From Pilimelia anulata (GTDB lineage: Bacteria; Actinomycetota; Actinomycetes; Mycobacteriales; Micromonosporaceae): a stretch of DNA of 64,000 nucleotides. Position 1 is the stretch's first letter; the number at the start of each line of letters is the position of its first letter. The DNA lies in contig NZ_BMQB01000001.1 in the NCBI RefSeq assembly GCF_014647895.1, forward strand, positions 124,001 through 188,000, written 5' to 3'. The notes beneath the pieces were generated by a model. That model saw only the letters and a program-made list of their open reading frames with translations. It was not told the DNA's origin and did no database searches. Below are positions 34,693-43,583 of the stretch, in pieces. A program made the translations under genes and the position numbers.

Positions 34693-36915
34693 TCAAGCCG
34701 GCGCACCCCTGTCGGACGCCGATTCGCCCAGTGCGATCCCGTAGGACTTGGCATAGGTACGCAGGGTGGTGGCACTGCAGCCGGCTGCTCGCGCCGCTTG
34801 TCGCACAGTTTTGCCGCTGCCGATGAAGTGTTGGTCGAACCATTCGCGGCTGATATTCGCCTTGCGCGGCCGGCTGGGGCTTTGGTGGATTCCGGCGGCG
34901 GTCATCGCCGCTCGGACTGTCGTTTGGTCGGCCAGGCAGCGTAGTGCGATGTCCCGTAACGGCAGTTCTTGGTCGTAGTAGAGGCAGCGCAGCCGGTTGG
35001 GGTCGAGCAGGGTGTCGTGGTCTGGGTCGTCGGCGAGCCGGTTCCACCATCGCGCTGGCGCGGTTACCTCGGTGCTCTCGGCGAGGAGTTTTATGTGCCC
35101 GGGTGGTATGCCGGTGGCGTCGGTGATCCGGGCGAGCGGGCGACCGGCGTCCAGGTGCGCCGTGATCTGGTCGGCGAGGTGGGCGATGTCGACGAGGCGG
35201 TAGTCGATCCCGAGCGGAGGTCGATGCGTTGGCAGGTTGGGTGCCCACGTGCAGGGTTCGGAGATGTGGTGAGTGTCGAGGCAGTGGCGTGATTGCTGGT
35301 CCAAGAACCGTTGGAGTGCGGTGGGTAGCGCGACGGTGAGTGGGTTGAACCCGTCATAGATATTGATGCCGCAAGGGGGCGCTCCGGTGAGCAGCACGGT
35401 CAGGTGCTGGTCGAGGATTCGCAGCTGCAGCCGGCTGGGCGTGGGCCAACCGAGTTGGGAAGCCAGTTCGGCGTATGCGCCGCGGTCGACTGTGGCACCG
35501 GTGCTGAACAGGGCGCGTCGACGCCGGTAGTCGATGGCGGATCCGTCGGTGTCGAGTAGGTCCGCGAGTTCGGCGAGCCAGTCGATGGTGATCCGATGCT
35601 GGGTTTCGGTGAGCCGGGCCAGGTAGCTACTTATCGCGTTGGGGGCTGCCGGGGCGCCGAGCATGCGCATGGCTTGGGTAGTGCTGACACGGCTGCCGGG
35701 CACCAGTGTCAGCGCTGCCAGTGCTGCGCGGGCGCCGCGTGTAGCACCGGATCGGTCTTGTCCAACCGGTAGAAGCGCAGCGGTCCAGGTCGGCCACATC
35801 AGCGCGGGCAATGCCGCGGCTCGGTGGACCAGCTCATCCGTGCCGGTGTCGCGTGGGCTGGGATTCGCCGTGCTGGACCGGTAGGCGAGGCGATGATAGG
35901 CACGCAGGGTCGGGTCGCATACGGCCAGCACCCGCCGGACCAACGGCGGTTGGCAGCGCAGCCACGGCCTCAGGACACTGTGCGGCTGCTGCCGGCCACT
36001 GGCGTTCAGCAGCCATGCCAGCACCTCATCTCCGACTGGTCCAGCAGTGTGCGCGGCGACCGCGACCGCGGTGGAGACCGCGACGGTGTGGGCGGCGACT
36101 GGGCCGAGTGAGGCGTACGGTGCGGGCACGACGCCCCCGCAGTCGGCGAGGATGCCTTCGACGATCGCGGGCCTGCTGAGGCCGGAGTGGTTAACCGCGG
36201 ATAGTGCGCGTGTGGCCAGCTTGAATATGTCGGCCAAGGCGTCTCGGCCCGTCTCTTCGCCTGCGGCCGAGGTGTCGATGAGTTCCGTCACACGACCGGC
36301 CGCGGCGATAGTGGAACCGTCGGGTCTGAGTACAACGGTGTCGACCTCGTCGAGCCGCTGACCGCAGACCGGGGTGTGGTGACCGCCCGCTCCGGTACCG
36401 GCCGGCGCGGCAGTGCAGGTGCCGGGCACACTGGGCCGGCCGCGGTGTCCTGGACGGTCGGGCCGCACTCGGCGCAGGCAGGCCGGACATTGTTCGGCCA
36501 GGATGCGGTGGTGGTGCGGGCAGCACGCGGTCCACGGAAGCCGCCAAGCTAACTGCCAGCGCCCACCATCGCGCAGGCATCGCGGGCAGTAGCGGCTTCC
36601 GGCGTGCCGCCGCCACGCCGGTGGATGCTCGAGGACCCGCCGCTGGGCGTTGATCGTCACCGCGACGCCGTCGAAGCGGCGCAGTGTCATCGCCGCCAGG
36701 ACACTGTCAGGTGTTCCTGTAGCCGCGGTCAACGCGGTGGTCTCCTCGCCGGTGAGGCCGGTGAGCATCCGGCCTGGTTGGCTTCGCGCCAGCCCGAGGT
36801 GGTCAAGTAGTCCACGAGAGCAGGTACGCAGCCGGTGGGCATACGCCTCGATCCAGCTGTCGATAGCCTCGCCCTCGATGGGCGCCACCGTGATCGGCAA
36901 CCGCGATGGTCTCAT
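34693..36915 (-). CDS. tniQ: TniQ/TnsD-type target-selection protein
   Basis: 740 residues. The N-terminal TniQ block (LPITVAPIEGEAIDSWIEAY, then LRTCSRGLLDHLGL) is followed by a zinc-finger region with Cys110, Cys113, Cys131/132, His134, Cys143 and Cys146. The long C-terminal half ends in an HTH-like segment (TVRQAARAAGCSATTLRTYA), as in TnsD proteins that bind a chromosomal attachment site. ATG 36915 overlaps the tnsC stop (ATGA). In Tn7-like elements TnsD/TniQ directs TnsC and the TnsAB transposase to the target; here the dus gene is the candidate target, by inference from the insertion point. Confidence 0.9.
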   Translation of the reverse strand: MRPSRLPITVAPIEGEAIDSWIEAYAHRLRTCSRGLLDHLGLARSQPGRMLTGLTGEETTALTAATGTPDSVLAAMTLRRFDGVAVTINAQRRVLEHPPAWRRHAGSRYCPRCLRDGGRWQLAWRLPWTACCPHHHRILAEQCPACLRRVRPDRPGHRGRPSVPGTCTAAPAGTGAGGHHTPVCGQRLDEVDTVVLRPDGSTIAAAGRVTELIDTSAAGEETGRDALADIFKLATRALSAVNHSGLSRPAIVEGILADCGGVVPAPYASLGPVAAHTVAVSTAVAVAAHTAGPVGDEVLAWLLNASGRQQPHSVLRPWLRCQPPLVRRVLAVCDPTLRAYHRLAYRSSTANPSPRDTGTDELVHRAAALPALMWPTWTAALLPVGQDRSGATRGARAALAALTLVPGSRVSTTQAMRMLGAPAAPNAISSYLARLTETQHRITIDWLAELADLLDTDGSAIDYRRRRALFSTGATVDRGAYAELASQLGWPTPSRLQLRILDQHLTVLLTGAPPCGINIYDGFNPLTVALPTALQRFLDQQSRHCLDTHHISEPCTWAPNLPTHRPPLGIDYRLVDIAHLADQITAHLDAGRPLARITDATGIPPGHIKLLAESTEVTAPARWWNRLADDPDHDTLLDPNRLRCLYYDQELPLRDIALRCLADQTTVRAAMTAAGIHQSPSRPRKANISREWFDQHFIGSGKTVRQAARAAGCSATTLRTYAKSYGIALGESASDRGAPA

Positions 36916-38006
36916 CGGCCCGGCCGCGCGGTTACCGTCCCGGACTCGATCGCCGCGGCCAACCCGACCCTCGCCTCCTCCGCGGCGGCGTCGTTGGCGA
37001 CTTGGTCGAGCAGATCGCAGGTGAGGCGTTCGGCGCCGGTGGTGATGGCGCGTCGGCAGCCACGGGTGATCAGCGTCATCAGTGACGCGAAATGGCCCGT
37101 GCTGCGCGCGTACAGGTAGTCGCACAGGTCGTCGGCGACCATTCCCGGGTACTTGTCGGCCAGCACCAGCTTCTGCTCGATCGTCAGCAGCAGCCGCCGC
37201 CACTGTCGGCGATCAGCGTCAGTGGCGGCCAGGAACGGCGTGAGCGGCAGCGTCGTGGTACGCCGGCTGATCTGCGCGTACAACGCCTCAGCCGGTGACA
37301 GTCCCTCTCGCAGAATCCCGCGCGCGGCCACACCAACACCGATGTAGACGAAGGTGACGGGGAACGCGTTGGCCAGGAATTTCAGGTGGTTGGCCATCGA
37401 TCGGGCGTCGCGCCGACCGACATCCAGGAAGTGGATATCATCAATGATGATCATGGTGGTGTCGAGGGTGAGGACCGCGTCGACGGCGCGGGCGGCCAGG
37501 TCGTCGGCGGTGCCGTTGGCCGGTAGGCCGTAAAACCGGCAGATCGCGGCGTTGAGGCCCTTGACCTGCGTGTTCCCGGTCAGTGCCAGGTAGGCCGCGG
37601 GCACGCGGGTGTCGCCGTCGTTGGTGACCTCGCCGCCGACGGCGACGTTGCGGCGGTGATAGTCGCGGGCGTAGTCGAGGACCGCCGTGGTCTTACCTAA
37701 CCCGGGATAGGCGTCAACCAGGGCGGCGGGTTTGTTGCGGTCACCGTCTTGCCGATTCGCTTCCACCACTTCGGCCAGGCCCTCGTGTAACCGAAGCAAC
37801 TGCGGAGTGCGGATCGGGCCGAGATTGGCGTGCCACACTGCCCGCGCGTCGTCGTACTCGACCCGCGCCGGCGCCGAAAGTTGAGCCAAGGCGGTACGGG
37901 TTAGGGTCTGCGGCGCGGTACGTGGCGGCGTGTTGACCATCCGCGACCATCCGGCTAGCCGCGTCAGCGTGTATCGGCGGTCCTGACTGGCTGTCGGCGT
38001 GGTCAC
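36912..38006 (-). CDS. tnsC: TnsC/TniB-like AAA+ transposition ATPase
   Basis: 364 residues. Walker A is AYPGLGKTT (about 99-107) and Walker B is MIIIDDIHFLD (about 185-195), matching TniB/TnsC proteins, which assemble on target DNA and recruit the transposase. A sensor region follows in IGVGVAARGI. GTG 38006 overlaps the tnsB stop (GTGA) and its own stop overlaps the tniQ start, so the operon order is tnsA-tnsB-tnsC-tniQ. Confidence 0.92.
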   Translation of the reverse strand: MTTPTASQDRRYTLTRLAGWSRMVNTPPRTAPQTLTRTALAQLSAPARVEYDDARAVWHANLGPIRTPQLLRLHEGLAEVVEANRQDGDRNKPAALVDAYPGLGKTTAVLDYARDYHRRNVAVGGEVTNDGDTRVPAAYLALTGNTQVKGLNAAICRFYGLPANGTADDLAARAVDAVLTLDTTMIIIDDIHFLDVGRRDARSMANHLKFLANAFPVTFVYIGVGVAARGILREGLSPAEALYAQISRRTTTLPLTPFLAATDADRRQWRRLLLTIEQKLVLADKYPGMVADDLCDYLYARSTGHFASLMTLITRGCRRAITTGAERLTCDLLDQVANDAAAEEARVGLAAAIESGTVTARPGR

Positions 38007-40138
38007 AGGCTGTCCATCACATCGGCGTAGAACTGGGTAGGCTCGACGGCCGTCGGATTGTCGGCGCTGTCGTCGCGGTGCTCATCGGCGGGTCGCCGAG
38101 GCGCCGGCACCACCACCGCTTTGGGTGTTGACCCTTCGACGGTTAGCGCGTCGGTTAAGTCGCCGCTGATCGGCGCCGAGTCGACGGGGTCGATCAGGTG
38201 CAGGTCCGGCTGGGCATGCCGCAACGCCATCCGTCGTTCGACCTTGTCCGCCGGTCCGTCAGCGGCCCAGCGCGCCAGCAACTGGCGTACGGCCCGGGAG
38301 ACGTCCACGAAGCCGTCGCGTCGTACGGCCAGGCTCTTGGCGTAGGCGGCGGCCTCAGCGCTGAACGGCATCCGCAGCCCCGCAGCGTGCTCCCACCACA
38401 GCGTGTGCCACACCCCGTCGGCCGGGTCTTGGAAGAACACTCTGCGCACGTCATGCGGATCCACGGCGAACGGCCATCGGCCGGCGTGCGCGCCGGTGAA
38501 CGGACTGGTCGTGTTGCGGTACTTCACCAACACCGGCCCGTCGTAGCGCATCCGGTCGATGTCCACCCCGTAATGCTGTAGGCGGGTCCACCGCACCTGC
38601 AGGAAGTCGTAGACAAGATCCAGGCGGCACGGGACGCTGATGTGCCCGGCGCGGGCCACCCCGTGGCTGTACATGTCCAACGGGCTCAGTCGAAGGCCCG
38701 GAATCTGCGGCACCCGCAGGCCAGAATGCGCACGCAGGTGATACACATCGGTGATCCACTCCCGGACGATGGCCTCCAACTCGTCGATGAAGTAGAACGC
38801 CTGCGCCTCCACATCCCGACCACGACTGTGGATGTCCGGACCCTTGTAGCCAGGCAGCGCCACCAGCAGACCTTCACCAAGGCTGCGGAACCACCGCTCC
38901 AGCGGAGACTTATCCGTCGGCGTCGCCGGACGGGCCGGCTGCAACGACACGCCGAGCTTCGCGCAGGCGCTGCGTACCTGGTTCGACAGGTATACGGCGC
39001 CGTGGTCGTAGACGATGGCCTCCGCCGCCACTGATGGCAGTATTCGGCGTCCATGCGCGTCGGTCACCTTCGCCGCGTCGACCAGGACCGTTTCGGGTAC
39101 CCCGTGGTAGGGCAGCCTCACCCCGCCGGCTTGGCCGCCATGATCTGGCCGCAGCGACTCATACAGAACACCAGCCACATCGGCGGCCTTCGTGGACACC
39201 GGCGTCAGCCGCAATCCAGTGATGCACCGGGTGTAAAGGTCCATCGCGGCGGTCAACTCCACCTGCACCCACCGGCACGTCAACGACTCCATCGCGAACA
39301 CATCCAGTCGGGTGGTGTCCAGCAGCAGATATTCGCCTGGCCTCGTCGCGCGTAGCCTGCCGTACACACCCTTCGGGCGCGCGGCGATGGACCTCTTGCC
39401 CTTCGTCGACCCGGTGAACGCGTTGCTGCCACGAGTCAGCTCAGCCAGGTGCGCGTACGCGCTACTACGCGCCGGGACCGGTACCGCACCAACGCCATGC
39501 TCTTGTTCCAGTCGCTGCTCGACCAGGTTCATAATCCATGCCCGCGTCGGACGACTGGCCTCCACATGCTCACCCAGCACGTCCCGGCACGCCTGCACCC
39601 ACCTCGGATCCGCCACGCCCAACGGGCGGCCACCCGTGCCCGTACCCGCCGCGACAAGCCCCACCGGCCCAGCCACCCGGAACTCCGCCAACCAGCGGCG
39701 CAGCGTACTGACGCCCACCCCCAGCTCAGCAGCCTTGGCCTCATATCGGGCCAACAGCGGTAGCTTCGGCAGGTACGCCGGCCGCGGCTCGCCCTCGCAC
39801 GCCAACTCCACACACCCGTGCCGGAACCCGGTCAACACTTCCCGCATATGCGCGGCGAGGTCGTTCAACCCGACCGTCTGCTCCTCGCCCAGCGAACCAA
39901 GCACAATCCCAGACGCCGTCATCACCCGCGCGCCCGCCGCGCCGTCAGCATCGACCGAGCCCTCGAAGCGGGTCGCCGGCTGGGACATCAGCCACCCAAG
40001 GTCGACCTGCCGGCCGGTGCCATCCTCGGCCAGGAGCACAACCCGACCGGCCGCGATCTCCACCACCGTGAACCGGACACCGTCATGCCACAGCCGAACA
40101 CCGACCGCCACCTCGGCCCGGGCGGCATCGCCACTCAA
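38003..40138 (-). CDS. tnsB: TnsB/MuA-like DDE transposase
   Basis: 711 residues. An N-terminal DNA-binding part with HTH (GVGVSTLRRWLAEF) precedes an rve/RNase H fold. The DDE triad can be placed at Asp274 (LLLDTTRLD), Asp378 (IVYDHGAVYLSN) and Glu414 (TDKSPLERWF). The C-terminal region contains a Mu-type beta-barrel like segment and an acidic/Pro tail expected to contact TnsC. TnsB makes the 3' end cuts and joins. The ATG overlaps the tnsA stop by 4 nt. Confidence 0.93.
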   Translation of the reverse strand: MSGDAARAEVAVGVRLWHDGVRFTVVEIAAGRVVLLAEDGTGRQVDLGWLMSQPATRFEGSVDADGAAGARVMTASGIVLGSLGEEQTVGLNDLAAHMREVLTGFRHGCVELACEGEPRPAYLPKLPLLARYEAKAAELGVGVSTLRRWLAEFRVAGPVGLVAAGTGTGGRPLGVADPRWVQACRDVLGEHVEASRPTRAWIMNLVEQRLEQEHGVGAVPVPARSSAYAHLAELTRGSNAFTGSTKGKRSIAARPKGVYGRLRATRPGEYLLLDTTRLDVFAMESLTCRWVQVELTAAMDLYTRCITGLRLTPVSTKAADVAGVLYESLRPDHGGQAGGVRLPYHGVPETVLVDAAKVTDAHGRRILPSVAAEAIVYDHGAVYLSNQVRSACAKLGVSLQPARPATPTDKSPLERWFRSLGEGLLVALPGYKGPDIHSRGRDVEAQAFYFIDELEAIVREWITDVYHLRAHSGLRVPQIPGLRLSPLDMYSHGVARAGHISVPCRLDLVYDFLQVRWTRLQHYGVDIDRMRYDGPVLVKYRNTTSPFTGAHAGRWPFAVDPHDVRRVFFQDPADGVWHTLWWEHAAGLRMPFSAEAAAYAKSLAVRRDGFVDVSRAVRQLLARWAADGPADKVERRMALRHAQPDLHLIDPVDSAPISGDLTDALTVEGSTPKAVVVPAPRRPADEHRDDSADNPTAVEPTQFYADVMDSL

Positions 40139-40938
40139 ACCGACCGCCTCAATACCGACGCGCCGGACAACGGCCTACCCAGATCCGTCAGCACCTGATG
40201 CCGCCACAAAGCGGCCAACACCAACGGGCGGACCGACCACCCCTGACCGCCCGCCGCCAGTGCCCGCTCAACCGCGTCCAGCGACGCACCCTCGCCGACC
40301 GCCCTACGCACGCGCCGCAGAGCGTCGTCGTCGGCGATCCACGGCCTGCGGTAGCCGGCCAGAAACCGCACATTCTCCAACCGGACCAGATCACAGCCCG
40401 ACCAGATCTCGTAGCCGAACCCCGCCGCCGTGAACACCTGACGCGGCCACTCCAACGCTTGCGCCACCAACGACTTCGCCAGCCGCTCCGCAGGCTTCAC
40501 ATTCACCACCGTCGCCAGCCCAGCGGCAGTAACCAGCAGGAAATCTGGCACATGCCGCCGCCGACGACCATCCACCACCGCCGTCACCTCACACGGCTGC
40601 GCCACGACGTCAACAACATCGCGGTCAAAGTCAGCCATCAGCAGCCGGTCCAGCTCCAACTGGCTCTCATACGGCACATGCCCACCGGTGGTCGCCGACC
40701 AATACTCGCCCGGCAAATGCCGCTGGCCCCGCCTCGACCTGGCACGCCGCCACGGCACACACCCGGCGAAGAACGCCGCCCGTACCTCCCCAGCAGGCAG
40801 CTCCCGCACAACGGCACGAGCATCACGCACCCGCACCACAGCCTCGAGCACCCCAGACCGCAGACCGCCGGCAGCGCCAGAGGCCCCACGCTCGCCAACA
40901 ACGGCCATGACCACGACCACATTCGACCAGTAGCCCAT
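40135..40938 (-). CDS. tnsA: TnsA-like endonuclease subunit
   Basis: 267 residues from ATG 40938; no strong ribosome site is seen, and ATG 40908 or an upstream TTG at 41046 are alternatives. The restriction-endonuclease-like active site is E91 (PYESQLELDRLL), D132 (HVPDFLL) and N146-V-K148 (VVNVKPA), fitting the E...D...(Q/N)xK pattern of TnsA. The C-terminal third (AAGGQGWSVRPLVLAALW) would be the TnsC-contacting wHTH domain. TnsA cuts the 5' ends so that the element moves by cut-and-paste. Its presence separates this operon from TnsA-less Tn5053/Tn402-type systems. Confidence 0.85.
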   Translation of the reverse strand: MGYWSNVVVVMAVVGERGASGAAGGLRSGVLEAVVRVRDARAVVRELPAGEVRAAFFAGCVPWRRARSRRGQRHLPGEYWSATTGGHVPYESQLELDRLLMADFDRDVVDVVAQPCEVTAVVDGRRRRHVPDFLLVTAAGLATVVNVKPAERLAKSLVAQALEWPRQVFTAAGFGYEIWSGCDLVRLENVRFLAGYRRPWIADDDALRRVRRAVGEGASLDAVERALAAGGQGWSVRPLVLAALWRHQVLTDLGRPLSGASVLRRSV

Positions 40939-41065
40939 CGACCGCACCGGGTGCGACACGCCGTTGGCGTCGGAATCCGATTCCAGTTTAGATAGACCAC
41001 CACGGCCGCATGTCACCCAGGACCAGGGGCTGTGAGTCCGCTTCAACAGGGATTTCGGCTCCCGG

Positions 41066-42124
41066 CTAGTTCAACGGCGCCCCGTGCTGGCGCATGAAGA
41101 CAATCGGATCGACGGCGGAATCGCTGCCACGCCCACCCCGCAGATGCACTTCATAGTGCAAGTGCGGGCCAGAAGCGTTACCCGACGAACCGACCACACC
41201 CAGCACCTGACCCGCGGCCACCCGCTGGCCCTCACCGACCGCCGGACGGGTCAACATGTGGCAGTACCGGGTCACCACTTCACCGGCACTCACCAGATCG
41301 ATATACCAGCCGCACCCACCAATGGACATTCCGCCGTCGCGGTTGCAACCCCACGACGCCGGCACAACCTCGCAAGTCGCCACCGACACGGTGCCAGCCG
41401 CAGCCGCACGAATCGGTGTACCACGCGCGGCCCCGAGGTCAACACCATTGTGGTCCGGCCTATCCGCCGTACGGAAACCCGATACGATCGGCGCCGAAAC
41501 CGGCTGCAGCCAACCAGAATTGCTCGGACTGCTCAGACAGTGCTCGGAATCCGACCCTGGTGCTCGACCTAGCTTGGAACCTACATCGGAGGCGAGTTGG
41601 GCGGCTAGGGGTTCCCATTTGGCGTAGGCGTCGGGGAAGGCAGAGCGTTGCACTGCTTGGGCGGCCTGGGTGATGGTGAGGTGCTCCCAGGCGGGCACCT
41701 GGATGAGTCGTTGGTAGAACGCGGTGGAGGCGTAGACCGGGTCTACGAGTTGGGCTGGTGTTCCCCATCCTTGGCTCGGGCGTTGCTGGAACAGTCCGAG
41801 GCTGTCGTGGTCGACGGCGACGGTGAGGTTGCGCAGGGTTGATTCCTGTAGGGCGGTGGCGATTGCTACCACGCCGCCGCGGTGGGGCAGGCCGAGTCGG
41901 GTGCCGACGATGTAGATGATGCGTGCGTTGCCGCGTTGGATGGCGGTCAGGTTGACGGGGCTTGGTCCTGCGCCGCCGGGTTGGGTGGCGCCGCCGGCGG
42001 GTAGGCAGGCGGTGCTACCGGGGTCGAGGTCGAGGGCGCCGCTGGCCGCGGCGGTCATGGCGGCTCCGAGGATGAGGAAAATCGGCGATGCTGCGGCCAC
42101 AAGCGCGGCAAGTCGCACATTCAT
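41066..42124 (-). CDS. Membrane-anchored lysozyme-like/M23 bifunctional cell-wall hydrolase of the conjugation module
   Basis: 352 residues from ATG 42124 (a TTG at 42148 is less likely). An N-terminal hydrophobic anchor (LAALVAAASPIFLILGAAM) is followed by a lytic-transglycosylase-like domain (ATALQESTLRNL, DSLGLFQQRPSQGWG) and a C-terminal M23 domain with PDHNGVDLG and SGPHLHYE. Such proteins open peptidoglycan for the type IV secretion channel. It is divergent from the T4SS operon and lies immediately upstream of tnsA on the same strand, so it may be co-transcribed with the transposition genes. A diverged fragment of a second copy is at 31559. Confidence 0.85.
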   Translation of the reverse strand: MNVRLAALVAAASPIFLILGAAMTAAASGALDLDPGSTACLPAGGATQPGGAGPSPVNLTAIQRGNARIIYIVGTRLGLPHRGGVVAIATALQESTLRNLTVAVDHDSLGLFQQRPSQGWGTPAQLVDPVYASTAFYQRLIQVPAWEHLTITQAAQAVQRSAFPDAYAKWEPLAAQLASDVGSKLGRAPGSDSEHCLSSPSNSGWLQPVSAPIVSGFRTADRPDHNGVDLGAARGTPIRAAAAGTVSVATCEVVPASWGCNRDGGMSIGGCGWYIDLVSAGEVVTRYCHMLTRPAVGEGQRVAAGQVLGVVGSSGNASGPHLHYEVHLRGGRGSDSAVDPIVFMRQHGAPLN

Positions 42125-42526
42125 CGCAGCAGCCTGTCGGACTTCCAAATCCCGGCCATCGCTTTACCCCCCATGCATTGTTGACTAAGCAACTTAATTG
42201 CGTTCGTCGCCTCCGAGTCGCCGGCCGGAACACCCTAAGCTGCATGGCCTCATGGATGTCAATAGATGTGCCCTCTTTCAGTTTGGTTCCCTTGGGTGGG
42301 GCATCAATTGGTTTTTGGATGGGTGGATGGGGTGCTGTCGGCTGAACGGCTAGGCCGGCTTAGTGGTCGAGATAGGACATCTGGATCGATGGTCTTTATT
42401 GGTCATTACCTAGTTGACCCACCCCCGGCACTAGTCCTTACCGTGAATCCCTACATCGTCACTGACCGATGTCTTTGCAGGTCAGGGGGCGAACGCTTGT
42501 GTGACGTAAGTCGTCTGCTGCGAAGG
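42125..42526. other. Divergent regulatory region between cell-wall hydrolase and T4SS operon
   Basis: About 400 nt without a convincing gene; notably less GC-rich around 42175-42330 than the coding flanks. It should hold the promoters for both divergent units, but I could not assign -35/-10 pairs with confidence. Confidence 0.4.
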
Positions 42527-42835
42527 ATGTCTGGGATGTCGTTGCTGGCCGAAGCGGGGCGGTTGTTGGCGGATGTGCCTAATCCGGGTCCTGTTGATCC
42601 GACTGCCGGTTCTAAGGGGGTTGGTCTTCTCATTTCTTACGTGAAGTGGGGGGTGCTGATCGCTTGTGGTGTGGCGGCTTTGGCGTCGGGTGGGTTGATG
42701 GCTGTGGGGAGTTTGTCTAATCGGCCGGACAGTGTCGATAAAGGAAAGCGGGCGCTGATGTGGTCTTTGGGTGGGGTGATCGTTGCGGCGATTGCTATCC
42801 CGATGATCAATTCGGCGTTTAGTGCGGCGGCTTGA
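42527..42835 (+). CDS. VirB2/TrbC-like small membrane (pilin-like) protein of the T4SS
   Basis: 102 residues with two membrane segments (WGVLIACGVAALASGGLMAVG and MWSLGGVIVAAIAIPMINSAF) separated by a short basic loop, the layout of VirB2/TrbC subunits. ATG 42536 with GAAGG 8 nt upstream is an alternative start. First gene of the + strand conjugation operon, just before a VirB8-like gene. Confidence 0.65.
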   Translation: MSGMSLLAEAGRLLADVPNPGPVDPTAGSKGVGLLISYVKWGVLIACGVAALASGGLMAVGSLSNRPDSVDKGKRALMWSLGGVIVAAIAIPMINSAFSAAA

Positions 42836-42842
42836 CGCCGCG

Positions 42843-43583
42843 ATGAGTGAAAGCTTTCTTAACAGGTCCGAATTCCATCGCCGTAAAGCACTATGGCTGA
42901 CCCTCGCGGCGTTAGTCGTCGTAGCCATGCTCGCGGTCGGTGCGCAGATGGTGTTCTCCGGTGACCCGGGCCGCGACCCGGCGGCGCAGCCAACGGCGCC
43001 GGCCGCAGGAAGCCCGGCGCCGTCAGGCACCGGGCAGCCTGGCGGGTCGCCCGGTGGCGAGCCGTTGAAGTTGGCCCGGGGCGCTCGCACGGAGCGGGAT
43101 ATGCAGCTGGAGTTTCCTCACGACAGGACCGGGGCGGTGTCCGCGGGGATCGAGTTCTGGTCGCAGCTGGGATCGACGCTGGATCCGGAGCGGGCCCGGT
43201 GGATCGGGGAGAAGATCGCGGATCCGAGCTGGGAAAACGCCGGTGACGACTTCGCTGAGGGGCCGCGTAACACCCGCCGTGATCTCGGTTTGCCGCTGTC
43301 GGGGGCGCTGCCGCAGGGGGCGTCGATGACGTTGGGTCCGGTCGGGTGGCAGGTGCGTGAGGAGAGCGGGGACGAGGTGACGGTGCTGGTGTTGGCGTAT
43401 GTGACGACCTCGACTTCGCAGGCTGGTGTGCAGCAGCGGCTGGGCGTGTATCCGGCGAAGCTGCACTGGTCGGGTGGTGACTGGCGGATGCGTGATGGCG
43501 GCAACGGCGACTACACCAGTTTGGCGGTGGCGCCGGGCACGCCGCAGGCTGCCGCGGCTGGCTGGCAGGACTTCGTCGTATGA
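42843..43583 (+). CDS. VirB8-like bitopic membrane protein of the T4SS
   Basis: 246 residues: a short cytoplasmic N-terminus, one membrane helix (LWLTLAALVVVAMLAVGAQM), a Pro/Gly/Ala-rich linker, then a soluble alpha+beta domain (from IEFWSQLG to WQDFVV) as in VirB8/TcpC-type assembly factors. No exact family motif was recognised, so the call rests on topology and position between pilin-like and VirB6-like genes. The stop overlaps the next ATG. Confidence 0.6.
   Translation: MSESFLNRSEFHRRKALWLTLAALVVVAMLAVGAQMVFSGDPGRDPAAQPTAPAAGSPAPSGTGQPGGSPGGEPLKLARGARTERDMQLEFPHDRTGAVSAGIEFWSQLGSTLDPERARWIGEKIADPSWENAGDDFAEGPRNTRRDLGLPLSGALPQGASMTLGPVGWQVREESGDEVTVLVLAYVTTSTSQAGVQQRLGVYPAKLHWSGGDWRMRDGGNGDYTSLAVAPGTPQAAAAGWQDFVV

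Noticed and set aside
31151..41066. A self-contained Tn7-like transposon ending between tnsA and the M23 gene
   Set aside because: No copies of the left-end repeats or another terminal signal were seen in the short tnsA-M23 gap; kept only as an alternative.
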